From contig NZ_JAIDEN010000178.1 of the NCBI RefSeq assembly GCF_029054785.1, forward strand, positions 1 to 64,000: a stretch of 64,000 nucleotides of DNA, in the 5' to 3' direction. The notes beneath the pieces are model-generated. The model ran no database searches. It had not been told where the DNA came from and worked only from the letters and a program-made list of their open reading frames with translations. Both the position numbers and the translations under genes were made by a program. Within the stretch, counting starts at the first letter, position 1, and each line of letters begins with the position of its first letter. Origin of the DNA: Duncaniella sp. Lineage in GTDB: Bacteria; Bacteroidota; Bacteroidia; Bacteroidales; Muribaculaceae. Positions 56,788 to 64,000 of the stretch are shown one piece after another.

Positions 56788-56831
56788 TTCGCAATCTCTG
56801 GCACGGACAAGCAGCCTGCGTATATTGCGAG
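56788..56831 (+). promoter_or_regulatory. Hairpin in the rplS leader, candidate ribosomal protein leader
   Basis: TTCGCAAT (56788-56795) pairs with ATTGCGAG (56824-56831), seven Watson-Crick pairs plus one G-U. The enclosed 28 bases could form a further small stem. Structured L19 leaders are described in other bacterial groups, so this may be an autoregulatory site. It is a single sequence without covariation support. Confidence 0.45.
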
Positions 56832-56864
56832 CATTGTTAACATTTTTAATATACGTATAGAAAA

Positions 56865-57224
56865 ATGGACTTAATTAAAGTTGCTGAAGAAGCTTTCGCC
56901 ACAGGCAAGCAGCACCCTGACTTCCAGCCCGGCGACACCATCACAGTCGCTTACCGCATCAAGGAAGGCAACAAGGAACGTATCCAGCAGTATCGCGGTG
57001 TTGTGATCCGCATCTCAGGCGACGGCGCAAAGCGTCGCTTCACCGTACGCAAAATCTCCGACAACATCGGCGTTGAGCGTATCTTCCCCATCGAATCACC
57101 GTTTATCGACTCAATTACCATCAACAAATATGGTAAAGTGCGTCGCGCTAAACTCTACTACCTCCGCGCCCTCACCGGCAAGAAAGCCCGTATCAAAGAG
57201 CGCCGCGTAGTGAAGAAAGCTTAA
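56865..57224 (+). CDS. rplS: 50S ribosomal protein L19
   Basis: A 119-residue ribosomal protein located at the 30S-50S interface. It has the full L19 pattern: [55 protein letters not shown] and the basic end [23 protein letters not shown]. It is unusually placed next to a toxin-antitoxin-like operon instead of the trmD/rimM genes. Transcribed from its own promoter with a structured leader, and ended by the terminator at 57281-57339. Confidence 0.98.
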   Translation: MDLIKVAEEAFATGKQHPDFQPGDTITVAYRIKEGNKERIQQYRGVVIRISGDGAKRRFTVRKISDNIGVERIFPIESPFIDSITINKYGKVRRAKLYYLRALTGKKARIKERRVVKKA

Positions 57225-57242
57225 AGAAAGTAATACCCGCCC

Positions 57243-57339
57243 GTCCGGGCGTCCCCCAACTCCATCGCCCGGACATTCTAAAGAACCGCAAGTCGTATCA
57301 CCGTGAGGCGAGAAAACTTCCGCGGTTCTTACTTTTTTT
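57243..57339 (+). terminator. Tandem hairpins ending the rplS transcript
   Basis: A 9-bp perfect stem GTCCGGGCG/CGCCCGGAC (57243-57251 with 57266-57274) is followed by a second 9-bp stem AAGAACCGC/GCGGTTCTT (57281-57289 with 57322-57330) and then ACTTTTTTT. The second is the intrinsic terminator. The first resembles the GTCC/GGAC units of the dispersed repeat. Confidence 0.8.
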
Positions 57340-57341
57340 CA

Positions 57342-57488
57342 TCAAAGAGCGGGCATGATGGCCGCAGCCACATCCGTATCGCCGAATATGTCAGCGATCG
57401 TCAGCCACAGAAACAGCAATATGATCAGAACGACAACACCGATCACAAGCCACAGCGCTGTCCCGGATTTTGATTTTTTCTCACTCAT
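57342..57488 (-). CDS. Small single-pass membrane protein, 48 residues
   Basis: Begins MSEKKSKSGT with a positively charged N-terminus, then one strongly hydrophobic helix at residues 11-33 (ALWLVIGVVVLIILLFLWL core) and a short tail IADIFGDTDVAAAIMPAL. The frame has no internal stop and codon use resembles real genes. It is convergent with rplS, ending two bases after that gene's terminator. By the positive-inside rule the N-terminus would be cytosolic. Function unknown. A chance open frame of this length is possible, but the clean charge-then-helix pattern argues for a real gene. Confidence 0.6.
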   Translation of the reverse strand: MSEKKSKSGTALWLVIGVVVLIILLFLWLTIADIFGDTDVAAAIMPAL

Positions 57489-57622
57489 AATATCAAACAG
57501 TTAAAACAGTGGTTAATGCCTTTTCGTCTTTTAAAACACACTCCGTCCCACAAAAGTTGACCCCTCCGGCTGCCGAATCACCCAAAACTCCGGATCATTG
57601 GTCCAAATCCACCCCTTTATTG

Positions 57623-57673
57623 AAATTTTAACACTTTTGTTATATTATATTAAGACAATAACCCCTAACTTTG
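57623..57673 (+). promoter_or_regulatory. Promoter region shared in form with the 59.5-kb gene
   Basis: AAATTTTAACAC (57623-57634), then TTTGTT, and after 31 bp from the motif TAACTTTG (57666-57673) as -7 box. The same motif with the same 31-bp distance occurs at 59511-59560. Confidence 0.6.
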
Positions 57674-57754
57674 TACTACAACATCAATACAATTCCATTA
57701 CCGGAACCCAGGATTGCGCCAATCAACACTTAATACACTAATTTCCAGACGCTT

Positions 57755-59200
57755 ATGAAAAAAACTTTACTCACACTTGCAATTATGCTTCTCGGCCTCG
57801 GCGCTGCTAAGGCTGACGTGGTAAAAATGACCCCGACCGCAATTTCAGGTAATGCAGACCCATATACAGTAACCTGCACTTCAGACCCGGCATCTGACGT
57901 TCCTGCCTTTACTTTTGCTGCAATTAAAAATAACAGTTCTACAAAACCAACGTACAACGCTTCAAAAAAAGACCTTCGCATATACGCAAAAGGTTCGTTC
58001 TCTATTACAGCCCCCGAAGGCATCAAAATCACAAATGTAGTTTTCACTCTCTCAACACAAGGTCAAAGCCGTTATACAACTATAACCGCTGACAACGGAA
58101 CGATCGCAACCCAAGCCCAAGGTGATACCGAAGTAAAATGGAGTGGATCTGCGTCGTCCGTTAAATTTACCGCGGGTGACAAAGCGACTCTTACTACTAC
58201 ACCAACCAATGCAGGCCAATTCTGCTTTACAAGTTTCGCTATCACCTATGAGACAAACGATCCTTCCGACACTCGCGGCAGTGCAGATATTGCATTCCCT
58301 GAATCTTCTTATACTGTAAATGAAGGCGAGGAATTCACCGCACCCGTTCCGACCAAAGCAACTACCGCCGCTCTGTCCTATACATCTTCAAACACAGCAG
58401 TTGCTACTGTTGACGCAACAACAGGCGCTGTTACAGTCGTAGCCCCCGGCTCAACTGAAATCACAGCTGCTGCGGCTGAAAACTCAGAGTTCAAGGCTGG
58501 CGAGGCTTCCTACATTCTTGATGTGCTCAAAGTTGTCAACTCTATTGCCGAAACAATGGAAGTTACAGACAAAACCCTGAAACTCCGCATCAACTACCCT
58601 CTGACTGTCGCTTTCAAGAACTTCAACAACAACTTCGCTTGCAACGGCAACGACTTCATCCAGATCTACGGCTCACAGCCTGACTACAAGGTAGGTGACG
58701 TGATCCCCGCAGGTTGGGTCGGCTGCTATGACCTTTACAACGGTGCTACTCCCGAAATCCTCAACTCCGCTGACATGCAGGCCGCTACCGAAAACAATGG
58801 CTTCACTCCCGCCAAAGTTTCTGAAATCTCGGCTGCCGACGTAAACAAGGTCCTCACCCTCGAAAATGTTGTCTTCGCAGAAGCAACTCCCTCTAAAAAG
58901 GAAAACTTCTCCGGCACTGTGGGCGGAAACACCGTTTCATTCCGCAACAACTACACTCTGGCAAGCGTTGAAGCCGGAACCTACAACGTAACCGGCGTGG
59001 TGACCGTTTACAACAATGCACCCCAGTTCTATGTAACTGCCTACGAAGAATCCCTCACAAACGGCATCGCCGACATCGTAGCTGACGAAAACGCTCCTGT
59101 TGAATACTTCAACCTCCAGGGCATCCGCGTTGAAAATCCCTCAAACGGTCTTTATATCCGTCGTCAGGGCAACAAAGTAACCAAGGTGATTGTTAAGTAA
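57755..59200 (+). CDS. Exported Ig-like protein with C-terminal sorting tail
   Basis: A 481-residue secreted protein. The signal peptide covers 1-20 (MKKTLLTLAIMLLGLGAAKA). Residues 21-165 form a beta-rich module of unknown family. About 178-265 is a BIG2-type Ig-like domain (AALSYTSSNTAVATVDATTGAVTVVAPGSTEI). The following 160 residues look like an OB-like or nucleic-acid-binding-type beta domain common in Bacteroidales surface proteins (FIQIYGSQPDYKVGDVIPAGWVG). The C-terminus VEYFNLQGIRVENPSNGLYIRRQGNKVTKVIVK-like tail is the short type IX-like tail of this group. The N-terminal part is AT-richer than the C-terminal part. Function unknown, likely a surface or secreted protein. Confidence 0.82.
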   Translation: MKKTLLTLAIMLLGLGAAKADVVKMTPTAISGNADPYTVTCTSDPASDVPAFTFAAIKNNSSTKPTYNASKKDLRIYAKGSFSITAPEGIKITNVVFTLSTQGQSRYTTITADNGTIATQAQGDTEVKWSGSASSVKFTAGDKATLTTTPTNAGQFCFTSFAITYETNDPSDTRGSADIAFPESSYTVNEGEEFTAPVPTKATTAALSYTSSNTAVATVDATTGAVTVVAPGSTEITAAAAENSEFKAGEASYILDVLKVVNSIAETMEVTDKTLKLRINYPLTVAFKNFNNNFACNGNDFIQIYGSQPDYKVGDVIPAGWVGCYDLYNGATPEILNSADMQAATENNGFTPAKVSEISAADVNKVLTLENVVFAEATPSKKENFSGTVGGNTVSFRNNYTLASVEAGTYNVTGVVTVYNNAPQFYVTAYEESLTNGIADIVADENAPVEYFNLQGIRVENPSNGLYIRRQGNKVTKVIVK

Positions 59201-59243
59201 TCACATCCCCCTCGGACTACAAACCGAATCTATAATATCACAC

Positions 59244-59277
59244 AGCCTCCACCCGACACACCGGGCGGAGGCTTTTT
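59244..59277 (+). terminator. Intrinsic terminator after the Ig-like protein gene
   Basis: AGCCTCC (59244-59250) pairs with GGAGGCT (59267-59273), extended inside by CCCG/CGGG (59252-59255 with 59262-59265), and followed by TTTT. Confidence 0.88.
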
Positions 59278-59510
59278 CATATCCTCCCGTGAGGCCAATC
59301 CCGCATGGGCGTCGATGCCACGTCCCGCACGGCACATCCGCCGACGCCGTCCCACGCCCCGCGCGGACGCCCATCCACACGCGGGCGCCCCGACGCGCGG
59401 ACGCCTGTCCGGATTTACCATTATTAACCAAATGTTTTGAAAAACCGTGAATTTGTGTCGGTGCGGCGCGATTTTTAGACAAAATGGCCTATAAATCGTT
59501 TGATTTAAAG
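59278..59510. other. Intergenic block with GC-rich hairpin units
   Basis: From about 59290 to 59420 the DNA is very GC-rich and made of GGACGCC/GGCGTCC-type inverted units, ending with GGACGCCTGTCCGGATTTACC, one degenerate unit of the dispersed repeat (GGAC-loop-GTCC plus GGATTTA). From 59420 it turns AT-rich toward the promoter of the next gene. No gene is seen. Its reading frames are repeat-derived. Confidence 0.6.
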
Positions 59511-59560
59511 AAATTTAACACATTTGTTGAATAATATTAATCCTATATACCCTATCTTTG
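59511..59560 (+). promoter_or_regulatory. Promoter region of the second exported protein gene
   Basis: AAATTTAACAC (59511-59521), TTTGTT, and 31 bp after the motif the -7 box TATCTTTG (59553-59560). Aligned with 57623-57673, about 29 of the 39 positions after the motif agree. The leader is long, about 155 bases. Confidence 0.65.
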
Positions 59561-59719
59561 CGATTGAGCAATTTTGGAATCATCAAGTCAACATTTTAGA
59601 CGCATTATTTTACATCCGGCAATTATTTCGCGCGTTTCAGCGACAAAATGCCACTTAAAGACGCCAATAACTAAAAATCAGTCAATACATCACTTAACTC
59701 TTTAACCCATTTGTACTGT

Positions 59720-62005
59720 ATGAGAAAAACGTTACTAACCCTGGTTGCTGTATTGCTCGGCTTTTCGACCTATGCCGCTGACATAGTCGAAAACTGGGAA
59801 GAAAAATCAAGCTTCGGTCCTACGACAAACGGCGGAGCGAGTGCCGTATCAGGCACAAGCCCCTTGACAGGTATTGAATATTCATTCATGAAAGCCTGCA
59901 AAGCGGTTCCGGGTCAGGCTGCCCTATCGGCATATCTCAGTTTTGCAAGCAGAAGCGGTGCTTATGTGGAATTCACACTACCTATCAACTGCAAGGAAAT
60001 CAAGCTCAAAACCACAATCAATACCACTTCTACCGGCAAGATCAACATTCTTGCTGACGGAAACACTATTCAGTCGGCATATGCCGTAGGAGAGGGCGAC
60101 AAGGAATATTCAGTTGAAATTCCTGAAGAATACCGCAAGACCGGCACTGTCTACCGCATTGCCCGCACAACCGGAACTCTCCAGTTTGCCAGCTTCACCT
60201 ACGTAGAAGCAGCCGCCGGCCCTGATCAGCCCGGTCCCGACCAGCCCGATCCTGATCAGCCCGACGATCCCAATGCACTGAGCGTCCCCTACTCGATCAC
60301 CTTCGACGAACCTGAAAAGATTGAAGGCTGGGCCTCCGTAGGACCCAACGAGCGCCCGAAATTCATGTATTTCAAAAAACAACAATCGCCCGTCTACTCA
60401 GGCTTCAACTGCGTCGCTTCGAAAAACCTCTTCTCAAGCAACGACATCGAATATAAGGACGCATGGTTCATCTCTCCCGCCGTCAACCTCAAGGCCGGAA
60501 AGAAATACACCGTCAAATACACCGTCGGCGTGACCAATGGCGAAAGCGCCAAACTCGGAGTCTTCTTCGGCAAGGAAGCCACAGCCGAAGCCATGACCAA
60601 CACCGCCCTCGCGCTTGAAAGCTACGTCGGCAAAGGCCTGGGTGCGATAAATGGAGCACAAGAACTCTTCACCATCACCGCCACTGTCGCACCGACCGAA
60701 AGCGGAACCTTCCACATCGGTTTCTATGACAACACCGACAAATATTGCAGCGCCAAGACCATCCTGACCGACTTCTCCATCGCCCAGGCAGCCGCAGGCG
60801 AAATGCCCGGCAACCCGACCGACTTCACCGCCACTCCCGCCTCGACCGGCGCACTGTCAGTAACCCTCTCGGCCAAAGCTCCCGCCGTTGACGCCGAAGG
60901 CAACGCCCTCAAAGAGCTCACCGCACTCGAATTCCTCCGCGACGGCACCGTCATCGAGACCGTCAAGAACCCGACTCCCGGCGCAACCTACACCTACACC
61001 GACAACGAAGCCAAAAACGGCAACAACACCTACGCAGTCCGCGCCCTCAACTCCTTCGGCAGCTCAAACCTCGTCGAAGAGCAGGTCAAAGCCGGTCTTG
61101 AGATTCCCAAGCCCATGACCGACGTAGCCGCCCACCAGACCGAGGCAGGCAAAGTCAAAGTGACCTGGACCAAGCCCGAAGGCGACATCTTCGGCTTCCG
61201 CTTCCCCGACCTCTCGCTCATCACAGCCAAAGTTGAAGTCTATGACGGCACAACCCTCATCAAGACCTTCAGCGATCTCGCAGGCGACGACGCCGTAATC
61301 GAGATCAACGACGGAACAGCTGACCAGAAGTTCTACAACCTCAAGGTCTACGCCGTGACCTCAGGCGGCCCCTCGCTGGAGACCGAAGTCAACGCCGTGC
61401 CTGTCGGCAAGGCCGTCAGCCTCCCGTATAGCGAAAACTTCAGCGGCGCAACCGCAAGCCAGCTCATCCAGGCCGTCAACAACGAACGCTACTCCGCATC
61501 CTGGACCATCAAGGACGGCTTCGCACAGTTCATGTCGACCAGCGGCTCAGGCGCGACAGCATCACTTTACAGCGGACTGATCGCCCTCCCCGCCGACGCC
61601 AAAGTCAAGATGACTTTCAACTATTCGAATTACAGCGGCTCGAACACCAACCCCACCCTCTCGGTGCTCATCAACAGCAACGGCGAATGGGTTGAGGCAA
61701 AGAGCTACGAAGTGTCGTCCTCGGAAGACACCGCAGCCGAAATCGACCTCTCGGACTATGCAGGCAAGGACATCCAGTATGCCCTCCGCGGCAAGCTCGG
61801 CATGTATGGCTACTATATCAAGGTTGCCGACATCAAGATCGCCGAAGAGTCTGAAAGCGGCATCGAATCGATCATCACCGACGAAGCCGCCGAAGGCGAA
61901 GCCATCTTCTATGACCTCATGGGCCGTCGCGTCAACAACCCCGCCGCCGGCAAGATCTACATCAAGGTCCTCAACGGCAAGGCATTCCGCGTGCTCGTGA
62001 AATAA
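59720..62005 (+). CDS. Exported multidomain protein with fibronectin III-like and choice-of-anchor-type domains
   Basis: A 761-residue secreted protein. Signal peptide to about residue 20 (MRKTLLTLVAVLLGFSTYA). A first beta-sandwich (about 21-165), a Pro/Asp linker made of PDQPG/PDQPD repeats (about 168-188), a jelly-roll domain with AWFISPAVNLKAGKKYTVKYTVG (about 190-360), two fibronectin III-like domains (about 365-560), and a second jelly-roll (SLPYSENFSGATASQLIQ onward). The tail AIFYDLMGRRVNNPAAGKIYIKVLNG ending VLVK is the sorting-type end. The jelly-rolls resemble choice-of-anchor J or CBM-like modules of surface proteins. TTG at 59711 is open in frame, but ATG at 59720 begins the signal peptide. 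No enzyme motif is present. Confidence 0.85.
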   Translation: MRKTLLTLVAVLLGFSTYAADIVENWEEKSSFGPTTNGGASAVSGTSPLTGIEYSFMKACKAVPGQAALSAYLSFASRSGAYVEFTLPINCKEIKLKTTINTTSTGKINILADGNTIQSAYAVGEGDKEYSVEIPEEYRKTGTVYRIARTTGTLQFASFTYVEAAAGPDQPGPDQPDPDQPDDPNALSVPYSITFDEPEKIEGWASVGPNERPKFMYFKKQQSPVYSGFNCVASKNLFSSNDIEYKDAWFISPAVNLKAGKKYTVKYTVGVTNGESAKLGVFFGKEATAEAMTNTALALESYVGKGLGAINGAQELFTITATVAPTESGTFHIGFYDNTDKYCSAKTILTDFSIAQAAAGEMPGNPTDFTATPASTGALSVTLSAKAPAVDAEGNALKELTALEFLRDGTVIETVKNPTPGATYTYTDNEAKNGNNTYAVRALNSFGSSNLVEEQVKAGLEIPKPMTDVAAHQTEAGKVKVTWTKPEGDIFGFRFPDLSLITAKVEVYDGTTLIKTFSDLAGDDAVIEINDGTADQKFYNLKVYAVTSGGPSLETEVNAVPVGKAVSLPYSENFSGATASQLIQAVNNERYSASWTIKDGFAQFMSTSGSGATASLYSGLIALPADAKVKMTFNYSNYSGSNTNPTLSVLINSNGEWVEAKSYEVSSSEDTAAEIDLSDYAGKDIQYALRGKLGMYGYYIKVADIKIAEESESGIESIITDEAAEGEAIFYDLMGRRVNNPAAGKIYIKVLNGKAFRVLVK

Positions 62006-62067
62006 GAAAATCTATTTGCAGTCAGCCTCCGCCACTTCAGAAGCCGGGGCAGACCCGACCGTCAACC

Positions 62068-62107
62068 GTGACACCGACGCCCATCCGGCGCCGGTGTCAC
62101 TCTTTTT
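62068..62107 (+). terminator. Intrinsic terminator after the second exported protein gene
   Basis: GTGACACCG (62068-62076) pairs with CGGTGTCAC (62092-62100), with an inner CGCC/GGCG, followed by TCTTTTT. The stem resembles the middle hairpin of the dispersed repeat (CCCGTGACACC/GGTGTCACGGG). Confidence 0.85.
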
Positions 62108-62185
62108 CAGAGACTCCTGCAAAGGATTTTGTGTTAATAATCCTTAACGATAGTGAATATACGCACAGACTCCCAATAAATTGCG

Positions 62186-62193
62186 TATATTTG
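62186..62193 (+). promoter_or_regulatory. -7 box before the last gene
   Basis: TATATTTG matches TAnnTTTG and would give a leader of about 80 bases. No clear -33 element at the usual distance. Confidence 0.45.
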
Positions 62194-62277
62194 CGAATGA
62201 TTTGTATAGCTTAACTTTATCTATAACTATCTTCTCATATCTTTTACATTCATCCGAAGACCTTTACAGACCACACT

Positions 62278-64000
62278 ATGCGTTTAAGTAACTTATTAGT
62301 AAGCGCTTCCCTTGCGGGCGCACTGCTCACCGCATGTACGACTGACGAGATCGCTATCCCGCGTAGCGAGCTTTATGCGCGTGAGTTCATCAAGAAATTC
62401 GGCGTGATCGACCCCAACCGCGATCTGAGCGCCGCCACACATTCAGGAATCAACGTCGTGACCACCAGCCCCACAGATGTCAAAGTCTATGCCGACATCA
62501 ACGGCAAGCGCTATCTCTTTGCCGAGGGCCGCAAAATCTCAGGCACAACACCAATCAAATTTGACGTCCCGAAATCAGTCAAAGAAGTCATCGTCGACGC
62601 CGGAGGACAGAAAATCAAAGCCTCCCTCGGTTCGACAGTGAGGGTGTCTGCTCCTCATAAAAACATTTCAAGGAATATAAATGGCAGCGAGGATGCATGG
62701 ACTACTGAAGATGGTCTGAGTTGGAAAATTGCACCGGAAGAAAAATATTCTACTCTTGCTGTGCTCTCATATCTCGGAACATATCCTGAAAATAAAAATA
62801 ATATTCCGAATGGCCTGAATTCATTCTATTTCATTGCGGATGGTAAGCCGCATACGTTTTATCCATTTTATTGGCATACCGTTGCCCAGCATTGTTTGGG
62901 TATCTATGTAGTTGACCCTGACGATGAAGATAAAATAACTCTTCATGACCTTTATTATTCAAAGTCAGGCGAGCTAATGGTTTCAGACAGCTATAAACCG
63001 GAAATTGATGTGATAACTCATTATGCCGGAGTTTCTCGTTTGGTCGCTATGAATAAAAATAATACGGGATTGCCGGATTTCATAACCTATTCAGGGCCAG
63101 GGAAAGATTCCTGGGAAGGATGGTTGAAAGATCTCGGCATAGAACTCTATGGCAGTAATTATGCAGAAACTCAAATCCGTGAGTTTGGAGAAGATAGCCC
63201 ATTTACAACAAAACATGGCTATATATCCAAGATTTCATATATTTATTACGCAGATTCAAGGGTAATTTCTTTTTATGAGATCCCCTATGAAGATTATGAC
63301 GAAGTTCTCAATCAAAAGGCCAATGAAGGCTCATGGAAGAAAGTGGGTTCTCAGCCGGCTTATGTCGCATCTCCAGATACGTATATAAAAACACGTGGTA
63401 TAACTTATTCTCTTCCAGAAGGTACAAGATATGGCTTCTATATAAAGATCCGTAATCATGAGATCAATCAAGAACAACAGGTTGAAGATATCTCTAAAGA
63501 CTATGCGGCCATAGTATTTTCGAATGCCGATCGCAATAAAAAGCCATATTATGATGAGTCCGGAGCGATCAGGAATGAAAAAATTTACACAAATAAGTGG
63601 CCTGAAAGTTTTTACTCAAAGGATGGCTATGAACCTGGTCCGTCAGACGCATATGTGTATGCCTCTTGGGGCAAAGGACAGATGAATGGTATTCAGTATT
63701 CTATGTTCGGATTTGAAGATTGGCCTGCAGACGACAATGGTACAGCATGTGATATGAACGACCTCATGTTCCTTTTCGCTGCTGGAGAAGAGCCTACTCA
63801 TGTAGTGGATACCAAAGATCCCGATCCCGATCCCGAAGTTTACCAATGGATGATTGCCGCTGAGGACTTGGCGGGAACATACGACTGGGACTTCAATGAC
63901 GCCGTATTCGCCGTAAGCGCCACAACCATCGTAGACGGCGAGGACAACAACTCCACCAAGACTGAAATCACAGTCGAACCCCTCGCCGCTGGCGGTACAC
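62278..64000 (+). CDS. Large lipoprotein with LruC/DUF4842-like acidic motif, truncated by the window end
   Basis: An open frame of 574 codons without a stop, so the 3' end lies outside. The signal peptide ends LLTACTTDEIA with the lipidated Cys at residue 20. The motif AAEDLAGTYDWDFNDAVF near residue 530, and FGFEDWPADDNGTACDMNDLMF before it, resemble the calcium-binding-like FEDL...DYDFND motif of LruC/DUF4842/DUF4114 proteins. A PDPDPDPE linker sits between them. Codon use changes strongly inside: about 62,650-63,830 is AT-rich, while the first 370 bp and the last 160 bp are GC-rich like the rest of the genome. The start at 62278 follows the promoter. Function unknown, probably surface-exposed. 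Confidence 0.8.
   Translation, partial: MRLSNLLVSASLAGALLTACTTDEIAIPRSELYAREFIKKFGVIDPNRDLSAATHSGINVVTTSPTDVKVYADINGKRYLFAEGRKISGTTPIKFDVPKSVKEVIVDAGGQKIKASLGSTVRVSAPHKNISRNINGSEDAWTTEDGLSWKIAPEEKYSTLAVLSYLGTYPENKNNIPNGLNSFYFIADGKPHTFYPFYWHTVAQHCLGIYVVDPDDEDKITLHDLYYSKSGELMVSDSYKPEIDVITHYAGVSRLVAMNKNNTGLPDFITYSGPGKDSWEGWLKDLGIELYGSNYAETQIREFGEDSPFTTKHGYISKISYIYYADSRVISFYEIPYEDYDEVLNQKANEGSWKKVGSQPAYVASPDTYIKTRGITYSLPEGTRYGFYIKIRNHEINQEQQVEDISKDYAAIVFSNADRNKKPYYDESGAIRNEKIYTNKWPESFYSKDGYEPGPSDAYVYASWGKGQMNGIQYSMFGFEDWPADDNGTACDMNDLMFLFAAGEEPTHVVDTKDPDPDPEVYQWMIAAEDLAGTYDWDFNDAVFAVSATTIVDGEDNNSTKTEITVEPLAAGGT

Overview
This window looks like chromosome of a gut Bacteroidales bacterium, most likely Muribaculaceae (S24-7) or a close relative. 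The reasons are two SusC/SusD pairs with a complete xylan-utilisation locus, lipoproteins with Bacteroidetes-type signal peptides, C-terminal tails of the type IX sorting kind, a Porphyromonas-type glutaminyl cyclase, and promoters of the Bacteroidetes form (TTTG or TTG about 20 bp before TAnnTTTG). Coding DNA is GC-rich at wobble positions and intergenic DNA is AT-rich. Start codons are generally not preceded by Shine-Dalgarno sequences, as expected in this phylum, so starts were chosen from signal peptides, promoters and family length. Genus and species cannot be fixed from the window.

Layout. 0.1-5.8 kb, minus strand: a C10 (streptopain-type) peptidase, a SusB-type GH97 alpha-glucosidase and a glutaminase. 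5.9-8.8 kb: housekeeping genes ruvX, def and ettA. 8.8-13.5 kb: a SusC/SusD pair with no enzymes beside it. 13.6-21.7 kb: a nucleoside kinase with a ThrRS-like N-terminus, a clostripain-family lipoprotein, an MscS channel, recJ and recQ. 22.0-40.0 kb: the xylan locus, with SusC, SusD, a surface glycan-binding protein, a CBM-containing GH10, a GH35-like enzyme, an acetylesterase, a GPH-type symporter, a second GH10, GH43 and GH67. 40.0-42.2 kb: an accessory islet with a long imperfect palindrome, a DUF4377-like lipoprotein and GC-rich hairpin repeats. 42.2-47.2 kb: polyprenyl synthase, polA, a DUF59 protein and an LpxH-like pyrophosphatase. 47.2-48.8 kb: a candidate small RNA, a Fur/PerR regulator and a rubredoxin-first rubrerythrin, with two Fur-type palindromes. 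49.0-55.5 kb: glutaminyl cyclase, OmpA-like lipoprotein, EamA transporter and a tricorn-like S41 protease. 55.6-56.8 kb: a further copy of the hairpin repeat and a compact DUF3791/DUF3990 toxin-antitoxin-like operon. 56.9-64.0 kb: rplS, a 48-residue membrane protein and three exported proteins, the last cut by the window edge.

How it works together. In the xylan locus, the surface GH10 cuts xylan held by SusD and the glycan-binding protein, and SusC imports the products. Esterase, GH67, GH43 and the second GH10 finish them in the periplasm or cytosol, and the symporter carries short products across the inner membrane. No hybrid two-component or other regulator lies beside the locus. The points most worth following are the dispersed three-hairpin repeat (41.66, 41.81 and 55.61 kb), the Fur-type boxes with a promoter-plus-terminator small RNA, the DUF3990 operon, the loss of all four proofreading metal ligands in PolA, and the base-composition mosaic in the last gene.
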